DNA of 15,740 bases from Candidatus Cloacimonadota bacterium (GCA_011043895.1 DRBZ01000082.1:1-15740); one strand, 5' to 3'; positions 1 to 7,991 are shown, counted from the stretch's first letter. Numbers and translations: made by a program. Notes: generated from the letters alone by a model not told the origin.

Positions 1-2
1 AC

Positions 3-113
3 TACAATTATGAACGTCCTCATAGAGGGTACAGAAACATGGGTAAAAGACCCTTTGAAACAATGAAAAATTTTATAAAAAAAGATAATAAAAATGTTAG
101 ACATCAAGGTTAG
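3..113 (+). CDS. C-terminal end of an integrase-core transposase (partial, enters from the left edge)
   Basis: Reading frame 3 is open from the window edge to a TAG at 111-113 and gives 37 residues. They begin YNYERPHRGYRNMGKRP and end in a basic tail (KNFIKKDNKNVRHQG). The YNxERPHRGYRNMGxRP signature is the typical end of the retroviral-integrase-type DDE domain in IS481-like transposases and related integrase-core proteins. It follows the last catalytic Glu, which lies outside the window. The other two frames do not give this similarity. The gene converges on uvrA and their 3' ends overlap by 17 bp. An insertion sequence therefore ends at or just inside the uvrA stop. Whether the element is intact cannot be told from this side. 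The family assignment rests on one strong motif. Confidence 0.75.
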   Translation, partial: YNYERPHRGYRNMGKRPFETMKNFIKKDNKNVRHQG

Positions 114-2949
114 TCTTACATGATTGCCCAAAAAGCTTCTTGAGAAACAATCCTGTATAGGATTTCTTGATTTTTGCTAACTGGTAGGGTGTACCGTAAG
201 CAACAACTTCACCGCCTTCGTCTCCCCCTTCAGGTCCAAGATCTATGACAAAATCAGCACACTTTATCACATCCAGATTATGTTCGATCACAACAATTGT
301 ATTGCCTTTTTCTACCAATTTGTTAAGGACAGATATGAGTTTCTTGATATCGTGAAAATGCAAACCTGTTGTGGGCTCATCCAGAATATAAAGCGTGTTG
401 CCAGTACTGGTCTTACTGAGCTCCCGTGAGAGTTTGACACGCTGTGCTTCACCTCCGGAAAGAGTTGGTGAGGGTTGTCCAAGTTTAATATAATCCAAGC
501 CGACATCAGAAAGGGTTTTCAGCTTTCTGTGAATTGAGGGTATGTTCTCAAAAAATCTAAGTGCTTCCTGAACATCCATATTCAGCACATCGTGTATATT
601 TTTATCCTTGTATTTGATCTGGAGTGTTTCCTTATTAAAACGCTTACCCTTACATACTTCACATGTCACAAACACATCTGCAAGAAAGTGCATCTCTATC
701 TGTTTCACACCATTTCCATTACATGCTTCACAGCGCCCACCTGGCACATTAAAGCTGAAACGTCCCGGCTTGTACCCTCTCACTTTTGCGGCAGTTGTTT
801 CTGCAAAGATCTTTCTAATATCGTCAAAAAGCTTCGTGTAGGTTGCCGGATTTGATCGGGGTGTTCTCCCTATTGGATCCTGCGTTATATTGATGATCTT
901 ATCTATACTTTCCAAATTCTCAATCGAATCATATTTCCCTTCGGTGTGTGTACTATGATATAATCTGTTTGCAATAACAGGATAGAGTGTCTGGTTCACA
1001 AGGGAGCTTTTCCCGGATCCAGATACCCCCGTTACACAGGTCAGCACCCCGAGAGGTATGGTCACATCGATGTTTTTCAAATTGTTCTGAGTCACTCCTT
1101 TCAGGGTGATATATCCCCTCTTTTTTGCTCTGTAGTATTTCGGTTCTGGAATCTTCATTTTTCCTGAAAGATACTTTCCTGTGAGAGATTTTTCATTATT
1201 AATAATATCATCCAATGATCCTTGTGCCACAACTTCTCCACCATACACACCACCAAGGGGACCAAAGTCCAGCACATGATCGGCTTCTTTTATCATCTCT
1301 GCATCATGTTCAACCACGATGACCGTATTACCAATAGTCCTTAGCCCGACCAACATATCGATTAGTTTTCTATTATCTCTTTGATGAAGTCCTATAGTTG
1401 GCTCATCAAGTATATACATCACGCCCACAAGCCCACTTCCTATCTGGCTGGCAAGACGAATTCTTTCAGACTCCCCTCCCGAGAGTGTCGGAGCGCTTCT
1501 ATCTAATGCGAGATAATGCAACCCAACATTTAGCATGAATTGCAGACGTGCCTTTATCTCCTTAACAAGCTCATCAGCAATTATTTTTTTATTCCCAGAA
1601 AGTTTCAGCCGGGACACAAAATCATACGCATCTTTGACTGACAATTTCGAAAGTTCCACGATGGACTTATTATGGATTCTCACATATCTGCTTTCGATCC
1701 TGAGCTTGGAACCATTGCAACCTGCACATGGTTTTTCACTATAATATCCCAAATACATCCTGCGCATATCTTCAGATTTTGTTTCTCTGAACCGTCTTTT
1801 GATGGTGGGTATCAATCCTTCAAACTGGGTCATGTAGTGCCCTGAACTTGTTTCCATATCCCAGTCAATCCTAAATTTTTTTCCACGTGATCCGTATAAG
1901 ATCACATCTCGTGCTTCTTCGGAAAGTTCTTTCCACGGCGTATTGAGTGAAAATCTAAACTCATCTGCAAGCTGTCTGAGTATCTTATAACGCCAGGAGC
2001 GCCGTTTTTCCTGAAGGGAACCCCAATACACCACTGCGCCGTCCAAAATAGATCTTGTTTTATCGGGAACTAATTTATCCTCATCAAGCTCCATACGCGT
2101 ACCCAGCCCATTGCACGTCCCACACATACCCAGCGGACTGTTGAATGAAAACATCTGAGGAGTAAGTTTGGGATAGCTGATATTGCAGGTTGGACAGGCA
2201 TTCTGAATACTGTAAAGTTCTGTTTTATCTAGTTCAGGATAGTCTATCATGACAACTCCATCTGTGAGATCCAGTGCGATTTCCATCGAGTCTGCTAGTC
2301 TACCTTCAATACCTTTTTTGATTACAACTCTGTCTACGATAACTTCGATATTGTGTTTACTTTTCTTATCGAGTTTGATCGTATCATTCACATCATGAAC
2401 AACTCCGTTGACTCGCATTCGCACAAATCCTTCACGCTTGATACGTGCAAACACATCTTTATGCTCACCCTTTCTTTCCCGGACAAGCGGAGCCATGATC
2501 TGTATCTTTGTTCCTTCTTCGAGTTCTAGTAATGTATTTACCATCTGGTCTAATGTTTGTGAAGATACCGGTTCTCCACACTGGTAACAATATTGTGTGC
2601 CCACTCGCGCATAGAGTACGCGCAGGTAGTCATAGATTTCTGTGACTGTTCCAACTGTAGAACGCGGATTGTGGCTGGCAGCTTTCTGCTCAATAGAAAC
2701 TGCAGGAGAGAGTCCCTCGATATAATCGACCTTCGGTTTCTCCATCTGCCCCAGGAACTGACGCGCATAAGATGAAAGCGATTCGATATATCTTCGTTGT
2801 CCCTCTGCGTAGAGCGTGTCGAAGGCAAGTGAAGATTTTCCCGATCCACTTACGCCAGTGAAAACGATCAATTTATTGCGGGGAAGCGTCACATCGATAT
2901 TCTTCAGGTTGTGCTCGGATGCCCCTTTTATTATAATATTTTTCTTCAT
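97..2949 (-). CDS. uvrA: UvrABC system protein A (excinuclease ATPase subunit)
   Basis: UvrA is the DNA damage-recognition subunit of nucleotide excision repair. It dimerises, binds UvrB, scans DNA and loads UvrB at lesions in the cytoplasm. The sequence shows two ABC ATPase halves. The first Walker A is GVSGSGKS near residues 32-39 (K38) and the second is centred on K647. ABC signatures are LSGGESERIRL near residue 490 and LSGGEAQRVKL near 829, each followed by ILDEP. Zinc-binding CxxC pairs include CPTC/CGTC near residues 250-275 and CEAC/CEVC near 738-765. I use the second Met (2947-2949), giving 950 aa, because the family start KNIIIKGASEHNLKNI follows it. An AAGGA lies 11 nt upstream, and the earlier ATG at 2985 falls inside the predicted -10 box. 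The C-terminal tail (FGQSCKTNLDV) goes past the usual LKK ending and overlaps a transposase gene. The gene is apparently monocistronic and functional. Confidence 0.97.
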   Translation of the reverse strand: MKKNIIIKGASEHNLKNIDVTLPRNKLIVFTGVSGSGKSSLAFDTLYAEGQRRYIESLSSYARQFLGQMEKPKVDYIEGLSPAVSIEQKAASHNPRSTVGTVTEIYDYLRVLYARVGTQYCYQCGEPVSSQTLDQMVNTLLELEEGTKIQIMAPLVRERKGEHKDVFARIKREGFVRMRVNGVVHDVNDTIKLDKKSKHNIEVIVDRVVIKKGIEGRLADSMEIALDLTDGVVMIDYPELDKTELYSIQNACPTCNISYPKLTPQMFSFNSPLGMCGTCNGLGTRMELDEDKLVPDKTRSILDGAVVYWGSLQEKRRSWRYKILRQLADEFRFSLNTPWKELSEEARDVILYGSRGKKFRIDWDMETSSGHYMTQFEGLIPTIKRRFRETKSEDMRRMYLGYYSEKPCAGCNGSKLRIESRYVRIHNKSIVELSKLSVKDAYDFVSRLKLSGNKKIIADELVKEIKARLQFMLNVGLHYLALDRSAPTLSGGESERIRLASQIGSGLVGVMYILDEPTIGLHQRDNRKLIDMLVGLRTIGNTVIVVEHDAEMIKEADHVLDFGPLGGVYGGEVVAQGSLDDIINNEKSLTGKYLSGKMKIPEPKYYRAKKRGYITLKGVTQNNLKNIDVTIPLGVLTCVTGVSGSGKSSLVNQTLYPVIANRLYHSTHTEGKYDSIENLESIDKIINITQDPIGRTPRSNPATYTKLFDDIRKIFAETTAAKVRGYKPGRFSFNVPGGRCEACNGNGVKQIEMHFLADVFVTCEVCKGKRFNKETLQIKYKDKNIHDVLNMDVQEALRFFENIPSIHRKLKTLSDVGLDYIKLGQPSPTLSGGEAQRVKLSRELSKTSTGNTLYILDEPTTGLHFHDIKKLISVLNKLVEKGNTIVVIEHNLDVIKCADFVIDLGPEGGDEGGEVVAYGTPYQLAKIKKSYTGLFLKKLFGQSCKTNLDV

Positions 2950-2981
2950 AGATATTACAATCCTTAAATAAAAAGTGGAAT

Positions 2982-3010
2982 ACATTATTATTCGAGGATT
3001 TCCCTGTCAA
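2982..3010 (-). promoter_or_regulatory. Predicted sigma70-type promoter of uvrA
   Basis: On the minus strand a perfect TTGACA (plus-strand 3005-3010) is followed by a 17-nt spacer and TAATGT (2982-2987), which fits TANNNT. Transcription would begin near 2975, leaving a leader of about 25 nt that contains the AAGGA site at 2961-2965 and then the ATG at 2949. I saw no SOS-box palindrome. Housekeeping promoters can differ in FCB bacteria, so the assignment is only moderate. Confidence 0.5.
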
Positions 3011-3100
3011 GCTCGGTGAGAAAAGGGATTATTGTTACAAAGGTGATACAGAAACATTACTCATTAACGTATTTGATAATTTTTCTAACAAACTCAAACT

Positions 3101-3147
3101 CGTAATTTTGTCAGCGAATTGACAATATTGGGCGTAATTTTGTCAAT
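3101..3147. repeat. Cluster of direct and inverted TTGTCA/TGACAA repeats (candidate operator) before the AAA ATPase
   Basis: The 13-mer CGTAATTTTGTCA occurs twice (3101-3113 and 3133-3145), with starts 32 bp apart. Between them, ATTGACAA (3118-3125) forms a perfect 8-bp inverted repeat with TTGTCAAT (3140-3147; 14-nt spacer). It also forms a 6-bp inverted repeat with TTGTCA (3108-3113; 6-nt spacer). Three related half-sites thus lie within 47 bp, ending 58 bp before the start codon of the ATPase at 3206. This layout resembles a multi-site operator. TTGACA at 3119-3124 could also be a -35 box, but no good -10 follows at 16-18 nt. The function is inferred; the repeats are directly visible. Confidence 0.5.
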
Positions 3148-3205
3148 ATGTTAACAGATTTTCTTTTATTTGTAGTAATCAACTTAAATTACTGCGAGGT
3201 TTACC

Positions 3206-4345
3206 ATGTATATTCAACAAATAAATTTACATAATCTTCACACACTCGTACAATTGGGTAAGGTCATAGTGTTATATGGTGCACGGCGATTAGGAAAGAC
3301 GACACTACTTAAACAATATATCACAAAATATCTGAATGGGAGTCCTAAATATCTTTTTGTTACCGGTGATGACATTCATGTACAAGAATATCTTTCAAGC
3401 CAATCCATAGAAAAACTCAAAGAATTCATTGGGAATAATAAAATCCTTATTATCGACGAAGCACAGTATATCCATCATGTTGGTCTCAATTTAAAATTGA
3501 TTGTGGACAACATCCCCGATATAAAAGTTATTACTTCTGGCTCCTCTTATTTCGACCTATCGAAGCAGGTTGGAGAGCCACTCACGGGAAGGCAGTATCA
3601 TATTAGACAATCCCCTCTTGCAGAAAAAGAAATTTCTACAATAGAAAAACCTCATGAAATTAAAGCACACTTGGAAACGAGACTGATTTACGGAAGTTAT
3701 CCGGAAGTAGTACTTATGACGGATAATCATAACCGCCAGGAATATTTAAAAGAACTCATCAATTCTTACCTCTTCAAAGATATACTTGAGTTAGAAAATA
3801 TACGGAATTCGGACAAACTGGTTAAAATTCTAAGGCTAATAGCTTACCAACTCGGTAAAGAAGTTTCCTATAATGAACTTGGAGTCCAACTTGGTTTGAG
3901 CAAAAATACCATTGAAAAATATCTTGATCTTCTTGAAAAAGTGTTTGTTGTTTTTAAGAGAACAGGATTCTCCAGAAATATGCGAAAAGTCATCTCAAAA
4001 AATTGCAGGTACTATTTTTATGACATCGGAATACGTAATGCTATCATCAATAATTACAAACCATTATCCCTCAGAGATGATGTGGGACAGTTATGGGAAA
4101 ATTATATTATTTCCGAGCGAAACAAAATTCATGAATATAATCACGATTTCCTCTCTTCCTATTTTTGGCGAACTTATGATGGAGCGGAAATCGATCTTAT
4201 CGAAGAGAAAGATGAAGATGTCACTGCATATGAAATTAAATGGAATAAGAAACAAGCAAGCATTCCATTGAAATTGGTAAAAACCTATCCAGGCTCATTA
4301 ACTCATATTATTAATAAAGAAAATTATCTGAAATTTATATTATAA
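3206..4345 (+). CDS. AAA family ATPase with C-terminal DUF4143 (AAA_14/DUF4143)
   Basis: This 379-aa cytoplasmic protein has the layout of the large AAA_14/DUF4143 family. An N-terminal P-loop ATPase carries Walker A GARRLGKTT at residues 25-33 and Walker B ILIIDEAQ with D84 and E85. A winged-helix-like segment (YNELGVQLGLSKNTIEKYL) sits around residues 220-245. The C-terminal DUF4143 domain carries a PD-(D/E)XK-like pattern, GAEID (D330) followed by EIKW (E343, K345). The biological role of the family is not established; members occur in many copies in anaerobes and are often called ATP-binding proteins. The ATG at 3206 is preceded by GAGG with 6-nt spacing. The gene diverges from uvrA and is followed by about 100 bp without a clear terminator. 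An N-terminally truncated relative lies at 12596-13096. The family call is firm; the function is not. Confidence 0.9.
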   Translation: MYIQQINLHNLHTLVQLGKVIVLYGARRLGKTTLLKQYITKYLNGSPKYLFVTGDDIHVQEYLSSQSIEKLKEFIGNNKILIIDEAQYIHHVGLNLKLIVDNIPDIKVITSGSSYFDLSKQVGEPLTGRQYHIRQSPLAEKEISTIEKPHEIKAHLETRLIYGSYPEVVLMTDNHNRQEYLKELINSYLFKDILELENIRNSDKLVKILRLIAYQLGKEVSYNELGVQLGLSKNTIEKYLDLLEKVFVVFKRTGFSRNMRKVISKNCRYYFYDIGIRNAIINNYKPLSLRDDVGQLWENYIISERNKIHEYNHDFLSSYFWRTYDGAEIDLIEEKDEDVTAYEIKWNKKQASIPLKLVKTYPGSLTHIINKENYLKFIL

Positions 4346-4433
4346 TCTGTTAAAATAGATATGTTCTTTCATTTTTTTCTTGCCATAAATTTAGACCTTT
4401 GTAAACCTCATTCTTAATGATTAAAAAAATTAT

Positions 4434-4437
4434 GGAG
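4434..4437 (+). promoter_or_regulatory. Shine-Dalgarno GGAG that decides the start of the transglutaminase-like gene
   Basis: GGAG lies 7 nt before the ATG at 4445. The alternative in-frame GTG at 4439 is only 1 nt from it and could not be served by this site. The ATG also begins a standard signal peptide (MKKIIRIII). The start is therefore set at 4445. Confidence 0.7.
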
Positions 4438-4444
4438 TGTGGCT

Positions 4445-5968
4445 ATGAAAAAAATAATAAGAATTATAATTGTACTTCTGGTCTTTTTATCACAAGCATT
4501 TGTGCTTCTTGCTCAGTCCGATTATGAGGAATGGCTCAAGCAGGAACAGCAAAAGATCGAAGATTACAAAAGTGAGCAGGATAGACAGTTCATGAAATTC
4601 CTTGAGGAAGACTGGGAACAATTTCAGGTTTTCCAGGGCTTGAAGGTTGATGATACTCCAAAACCCACTGCATTGCCAAAAGCAGAGCCACAGCCATTAC
4701 AGACTACCGAAAAGGAAAAAGATCACTTCGTTGATGAAATAGATATTCCTGAAGTTCAAACCAAATTCAAATCACCAGCTGAATTCCTTAAACCAAAACC
4801 AACAACTAAGGAATTCCAAAAGGTTGAGAAACAGGTGGAGATTCAGGATACCTACAGCCAGCCGAGTAAATCGGAAAGCATCACCATCAAGGCAAATTTC
4901 TTTGAAGTTCCTGTCGAGTTGCCCGATAAGAGTTCATTAAAAGTTTCACTGGGTGGTAAAGCATCTGAAAACAGTATCGCTGAGTACTGGAAAAAGATCA
5001 GCAATGCAAAATACGAAAGCACACTCGAAGCATTAGAAGAGTACAAAAAAAACCTTTCACTTAATGACTGGGGCTACTGTGTTCTGGTATATAAAGCAGG
5101 CAAAACAATCAACGGAGGAAATGAGACCGATGCCCGACTCTTCACCTGGTTTATGTTGAACAAATCAGGATATGATTGTAAGGTCGGCTATTCTGGAACT
5201 GATGTGTACCTGCTCATTCCAAGTAAAAACAGCATTTTTGGCGCACCCTACTTCACCATTGGTAATGACAAATATTATGTCCTGATGTTCGATGGTTCAG
5301 AGCCAAAACTCGGTTCAATGTACACATATCAGGGAAATTACCCGGGCGCTGACAAGCTTATCAAACTCGACCTGAGCACCTTACCTGTGCTCTGGGGAGA
5401 TGAAGACCGACAGGTGAAATTCAGCTATGGTGCGAAAACCTACACAATCACATATACTTACAACAAAAATGTGGTGGATTTCCTGCAGACCTATCCGCAT
5501 ACCTCATATACAGTATATTTCAGAACCCCACTGATGGATCAATCTTATGCGTCACTAGTCACACAACTCAAGCCGATACTGCAGGGAAAAACCAAAGCAG
5601 AAGCCCTGAATATCCTACTCAGATTTGTTCAGACTGCTTTTGAATATAAGACCGATCAACAACAATTCGGAAAAGAGAAAGCCCTTTTTGCAGAAGAAAC
5701 ACTCTATTATCCCTATTCGGATTGTGAAGACCGCTCAATCATATTTGCCTATTTAGTGCATAAACTACTAGATCTCGATGTGATCGGACTCGATTATCCT
5801 GGGCATATTGCCACAGCAGTTAAGGTTCCTGGAGTAAGTGGAGACTATGTGATCTTCAATGGGGCAAAATATTTAGTGTGCGACCCGACCTATATCAATG
5901 CAAACGTTGGCATGAGTATGCCCCGATTCAAAGGCGTAAAACCCGAAGTGATCCAGATCTCAAGCTGA
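4445..5968 (+). CDS. Secreted transglutaminase-like (papain-fold) protein
   Basis: This 507-aa protein opens with a signal peptide (basic MKK, hydrophobic stretch, likely cleavage near AQS at residue 25). It therefore acts in the periplasm or outside the cell. Residues 27-63 form a charged, aromatic-rich helix (YEEWLKQEQQ, FLEEDWEQF) followed by a Pro/Lys-rich linker to about residue 130. The large middle part is not a named domain I can assign. The C-terminal segment has the transglutaminase-like catalytic order: Cys427 in YSDCEDRS, His454 in YPGHIATAV and Asp480 in CDPTY. Such domains are usually cysteine proteases or peptide-modifying enzymes; the substrate here is unknown. The overall plan resembles hypothetical secreted proteins of Bacteroidetes known to me only from memory. 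The next gene starts 65 bp downstream on the same strand, so the two may be co-transcribed. Confidence 0.8.
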   Translation: MKKIIRIIIVLLVFLSQAFVLLAQSDYEEWLKQEQQKIEDYKSEQDRQFMKFLEEDWEQFQVFQGLKVDDTPKPTALPKAEPQPLQTTEKEKDHFVDEIDIPEVQTKFKSPAEFLKPKPTTKEFQKVEKQVEIQDTYSQPSKSESITIKANFFEVPVELPDKSSLKVSLGGKASENSIAEYWKKISNAKYESTLEALEEYKKNLSLNDWGYCVLVYKAGKTINGGNETDARLFTWFMLNKSGYDCKVGYSGTDVYLLIPSKNSIFGAPYFTIGNDKYYVLMFDGSEPKLGSMYTYQGNYPGADKLIKLDLSTLPVLWGDEDRQVKFSYGAKTYTITYTYNKNVVDFLQTYPHTSYTVYFRTPLMDQSYASLVTQLKPILQGKTKAEALNILLRFVQTAFEYKTDQQQFGKEKALFAEETLYYPYSDCEDRSIIFAYLVHKLLDLDVIGLDYPGHIATAVKVPGVSGDYVIFNGAKYLVCDPTYINANVGMSMPRFKGVKPEVIQISS

Positions 5969-6033
5969 TATCATATATTTTTAAAAATTACTTTGCTTTT
6001 AGAGCAAAAACTAAGAAATAGAAGGAGTACCAC

Positions 6034-7530
6034 ATGGCGTTTAGAGAACTCTGGTCCAGTAAACGGGCATTTATTTTAGCTTCGATTGGTTCGGCAATAG
6101 GACTTGGCAACCTATGGCGATTTCCTTTCAAGTGCTATGAAAACGGAGGTGGTGCATTTCTTATTGCATATTTCATTGCACTTTTCGTTGCCGGAATACC
6201 CGTCCTGCTGCTCGAGATAAGTCTCGGTCATAAGTTTGGACTTGCTGCCCCAGGTACTTTTAAAAAAGTGAAAAAGAAATTCGAATTCCTGGGTTGGTGG
6301 GCAGTATTGGTTGGCTTCGGAATAGTAACTTATTACGCGGTGGTAATGGCGTGGAGTTTACTCTATGGGATCTTTTCTGTGAGTCATAAATGGGGAAGCA
6401 ATCCTGTTAATTTCTTTTATAAGGACTTTCTCAAACTCACTGATAGTCCTTTTCAGCTTGGCTCGATCAATCCACTTATTCTCATCGGACTCGTTATTTG
6501 CTGGATACTCATTATGTTCTCGATCTGGAAAGGTGCCAAAACAGTCGGTAAAGTAGTGTATGCCACGGTTGTGTTACCTTGGATACTACTCATAGTTTTT
6601 GTAATTCGAGGTGTAACTCTGCCTGGAGCAGGTATTGGTATCATTTACTACATAAAACCAGTCTTTGTTAAGTTACTTGAACCTTCTGTTTGGATGGCTG
6701 CGTTCGGGCAGATATTCTATTCCGTATCGATTGGTTTTGGAATCATGATCGCCTATGCAAGTTTTCTGCCAAAGAATAGTGACATTCTGGGAAGTGCTTA
6801 TATTATAGGTATATCAGATGCTCTCACAGCATTTGTCGGCGGTTTCGCAGTATTTGGAACGCTTGGTTACTATGCAGATATAAAAGGTTTACCTATTGAA
6901 CAGGTACTCAAAGGAGGTCCTGGACTCACATTCTGCACCTATCCCGAAGTGATCTCTCACCTACCATTTGCCCAAGTATTTGGCGTCCTGTTCTTTCTCA
7001 TGCTCATGACCCTAGCGATCGATTCTGCCTTCTCCCTGGTTGAAGCTTTTGCAGCAAGTTTGGAAGACAAGTTCGGCATCAAACACCGTACCGCTAATTT
7101 TATAGCTTCTGGAACAGGTCTTTTACTCGGTATATTCTTCACCTTTGGGGCAGGACTTTACTGGTTGGATATTGCTGACCATTTCCTCGAACATTTCGGT
7201 TTGATCCCTATTGTGCTTGTTGAGTGTATTGTAATTGGGTGGTTTTATAAAACGAACAAGCTCCGCCAACATCTTAATGAAGTATCTCACGGAAGACTTA
7301 AAGGATGGTGGGTCTGGTTTATTAAGATCGTGATACCAGTTATTCTTATTGTACTGTTTATAACTCAGATTATCAAAGAGATAAAAACACCCTATGAAGG
7401 ATACCCGGCTTCTGCTATTGCCATCGCGGGATGGGGTTTGGTTATATTGCTTCCCATCATTGCGATCGTATTCTCACTGATAAAAGCAAGACATGACAGG
7501 GCGGATGAGGAGACCTTAGAAGAAGAATAG
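6034..7530 (+). CDS. Sodium-dependent transporter, SNF/NSS (neurotransmitter:sodium symporter) family
   Basis: This 498-aa inner-membrane protein has about 11-12 hydrophobic segments, the usual size for bacterial NSS members (LeuT fold, Na+-coupled uptake of amino acids or similar solutes). The hallmark first transmembrane motif GSAIGLGNLWRFPF is at residues 19-32, followed by ENGGGAFLIAYF. TM6 carries QIFYSVSIGFG. TM8 reads LAIDSAFSLVEA (D330, S331), closer to the animal-type LDSxF motif than to what I recall of many bacterial members. TM7 has D262 and A266 where LeuT has N286 and E290. The start is supported by AAGGAG 6 nt upstream. The C-terminus is a short acidic tail (RADEETLEEE). The gene is followed by a strong terminator. 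The substrate cannot be read from sequence. Confidence 0.93.
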   Translation: MAFRELWSSKRAFILASIGSAIGLGNLWRFPFKCYENGGGAFLIAYFIALFVAGIPVLLLEISLGHKFGLAAPGTFKKVKKKFEFLGWWAVLVGFGIVTYYAVVMAWSLLYGIFSVSHKWGSNPVNFFYKDFLKLTDSPFQLGSINPLILIGLVICWILIMFSIWKGAKTVGKVVYATVVLPWILLIVFVIRGVTLPGAGIGIIYYIKPVFVKLLEPSVWMAAFGQIFYSVSIGFGIMIAYASFLPKNSDILGSAYIIGISDALTAFVGGFAVFGTLGYYADIKGLPIEQVLKGGPGLTFCTYPEVISHLPFAQVFGVLFFLMLMTLAIDSAFSLVEAFAASLEDKFGIKHRTANFIASGTGLLLGIFFTFGAGLYWLDIADHFLEHFGLIPIVLVECIVIGWFYKTNKLRQHLNEVSHGRLKGWWVWFIKIVIPVILIVLFITQIIKEIKTPYEGYPASAIAIAGWGLVILLPIIAIVFSLIKARHDRADEETLEEE

Positions 7531-7551
7531 TCTATTCCTTCAATATCTTAC

Positions 7552-7583
7552 AACGGCTTACTGTAAAGGTGAGCCGTTTTTTT
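7552..7583 (+). terminator. Intrinsic terminator after the SNF transporter gene
   Basis: AACGGCTTAC (7552-7561) pairs with GTGAGCCGTT (7569-7578) to form a 10-bp stem containing one G-U pair. The loop is 7 nt, and the T-run extends to 7583. It sits 21 bp past the stop codon of the transporter. The reverse strand has no T-run, so it ends plus-strand transcription only. Confidence 0.88.
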
Positions 7584-7672
7584 ACCCTCAACTTATCTTT
7601 CTAAGCAGAATATGCAACCGCGTGTTGTTGTTATACAATTCAAATATTAAATCATGTATTGCTCATACACCA

Positions 7673-7981
7673 CTATTTTGTGTTGATCTTTATGATCTTA
7701 TCATTACTTATCAAGACATCTTTTCCTTTCTTGTTCTCAAGCAATACCCAATCCTCATTCACCGATTTGATCAAACCTGTCTCGGAACTCGACATTGAGT
7801 CTATGGTGAGATAATAGATCCTGACTTCCCTTCCCATAAGATTTTTTAATAATGATATGTCCACCTGTAACCTTTCCATACATTTTCTTCTTAATAGAAC
7901 TATAAACATCCTTTTCTTTTTTCTCTGCTGTATGATCACGAATATCGTAACAAACATTGAAACAAAGAGAGAGAAGTTCAT
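7673..7981 (-). CDS. Small hypothetical protein with possible membrane anchor and Sm-like beta-barrel tail
   Basis: The reading frame gives 102 aa. The C-terminal 68 residues (from MERLQVDISLL) look like a compact beta-rich domain: GREVRIYYL, then TGLIKSVNEDWVLLENKKG and DVLISNDKIIKI. This pattern recalls short Sm/SH3-like barrels in hypothetical proteins, and I cannot name the family. The N-terminal 34 residues hold a hydrophobic stretch (FSLFVSMFVTIFVII) followed by RKKKR, which would anchor the protein with its domain in the cytoplasm. Start choice is uncertain. The ATG at 7981 has a good AAGGA (7987-7991) 5 nt upstream. The ATG at 7879 has only a weak AAGAAG and would give a soluble 68-aa protein. 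The gene converges on the transporter and diverges from the GT9 gene. Confidence 0.55.
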   Translation of the reverse strand: MNFSLFVSMFVTIFVIIQQRKKKRMFIVLLRRKCMERLQVDISLLKNLMGREVRIYYLTIDSMSSSETGLIKSVNEDWVLLENKKGKDVLISNDKIIKINTK

Positions 7982-7986
7982 TGATT

Positions 7987-7991
7987 TCCTT
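7987..7991 (-). promoter_or_regulatory. Shine-Dalgarno AAGGA favouring the long start of the small hypothetical protein
   Basis: On the minus strand AAGGA is placed 5 nt before the ATG at 7979-7981. No comparable site precedes the internal ATGs at 7909 or 7879. This is the main reason for keeping the hydrophobic N-terminus in the annotation. Confidence 0.5.

Noticed and set aside
2950..2985. Upstream in-frame ATG adding 12 residues to UvrA
   Set aside because: The extra residues do not resemble UvrA, the ATG overlaps the predicted -10 box, and a usable AAGGA precedes the internal ATG at 2949.
3119..3124. TTGACA as the -35 box of the ATPase gene
   Set aside because: No TANNNT-like hexamer follows at 16-18 nt. 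The word is better explained as part of the repeat cluster.
4380..4408. Promoter TTGCCA with TAAACC before the transglutaminase-like gene
   Set aside because: The -10 match is poor, so the call cannot be supported by sequence alone.
5992..6008. Hairpin TTTGCT/AGCAAA between the transglutaminase-like and symporter genes as a terminator
   Set aside because: The stem is only 6-7 weak base pairs and is followed by A-rich DNA rather than a T-run.
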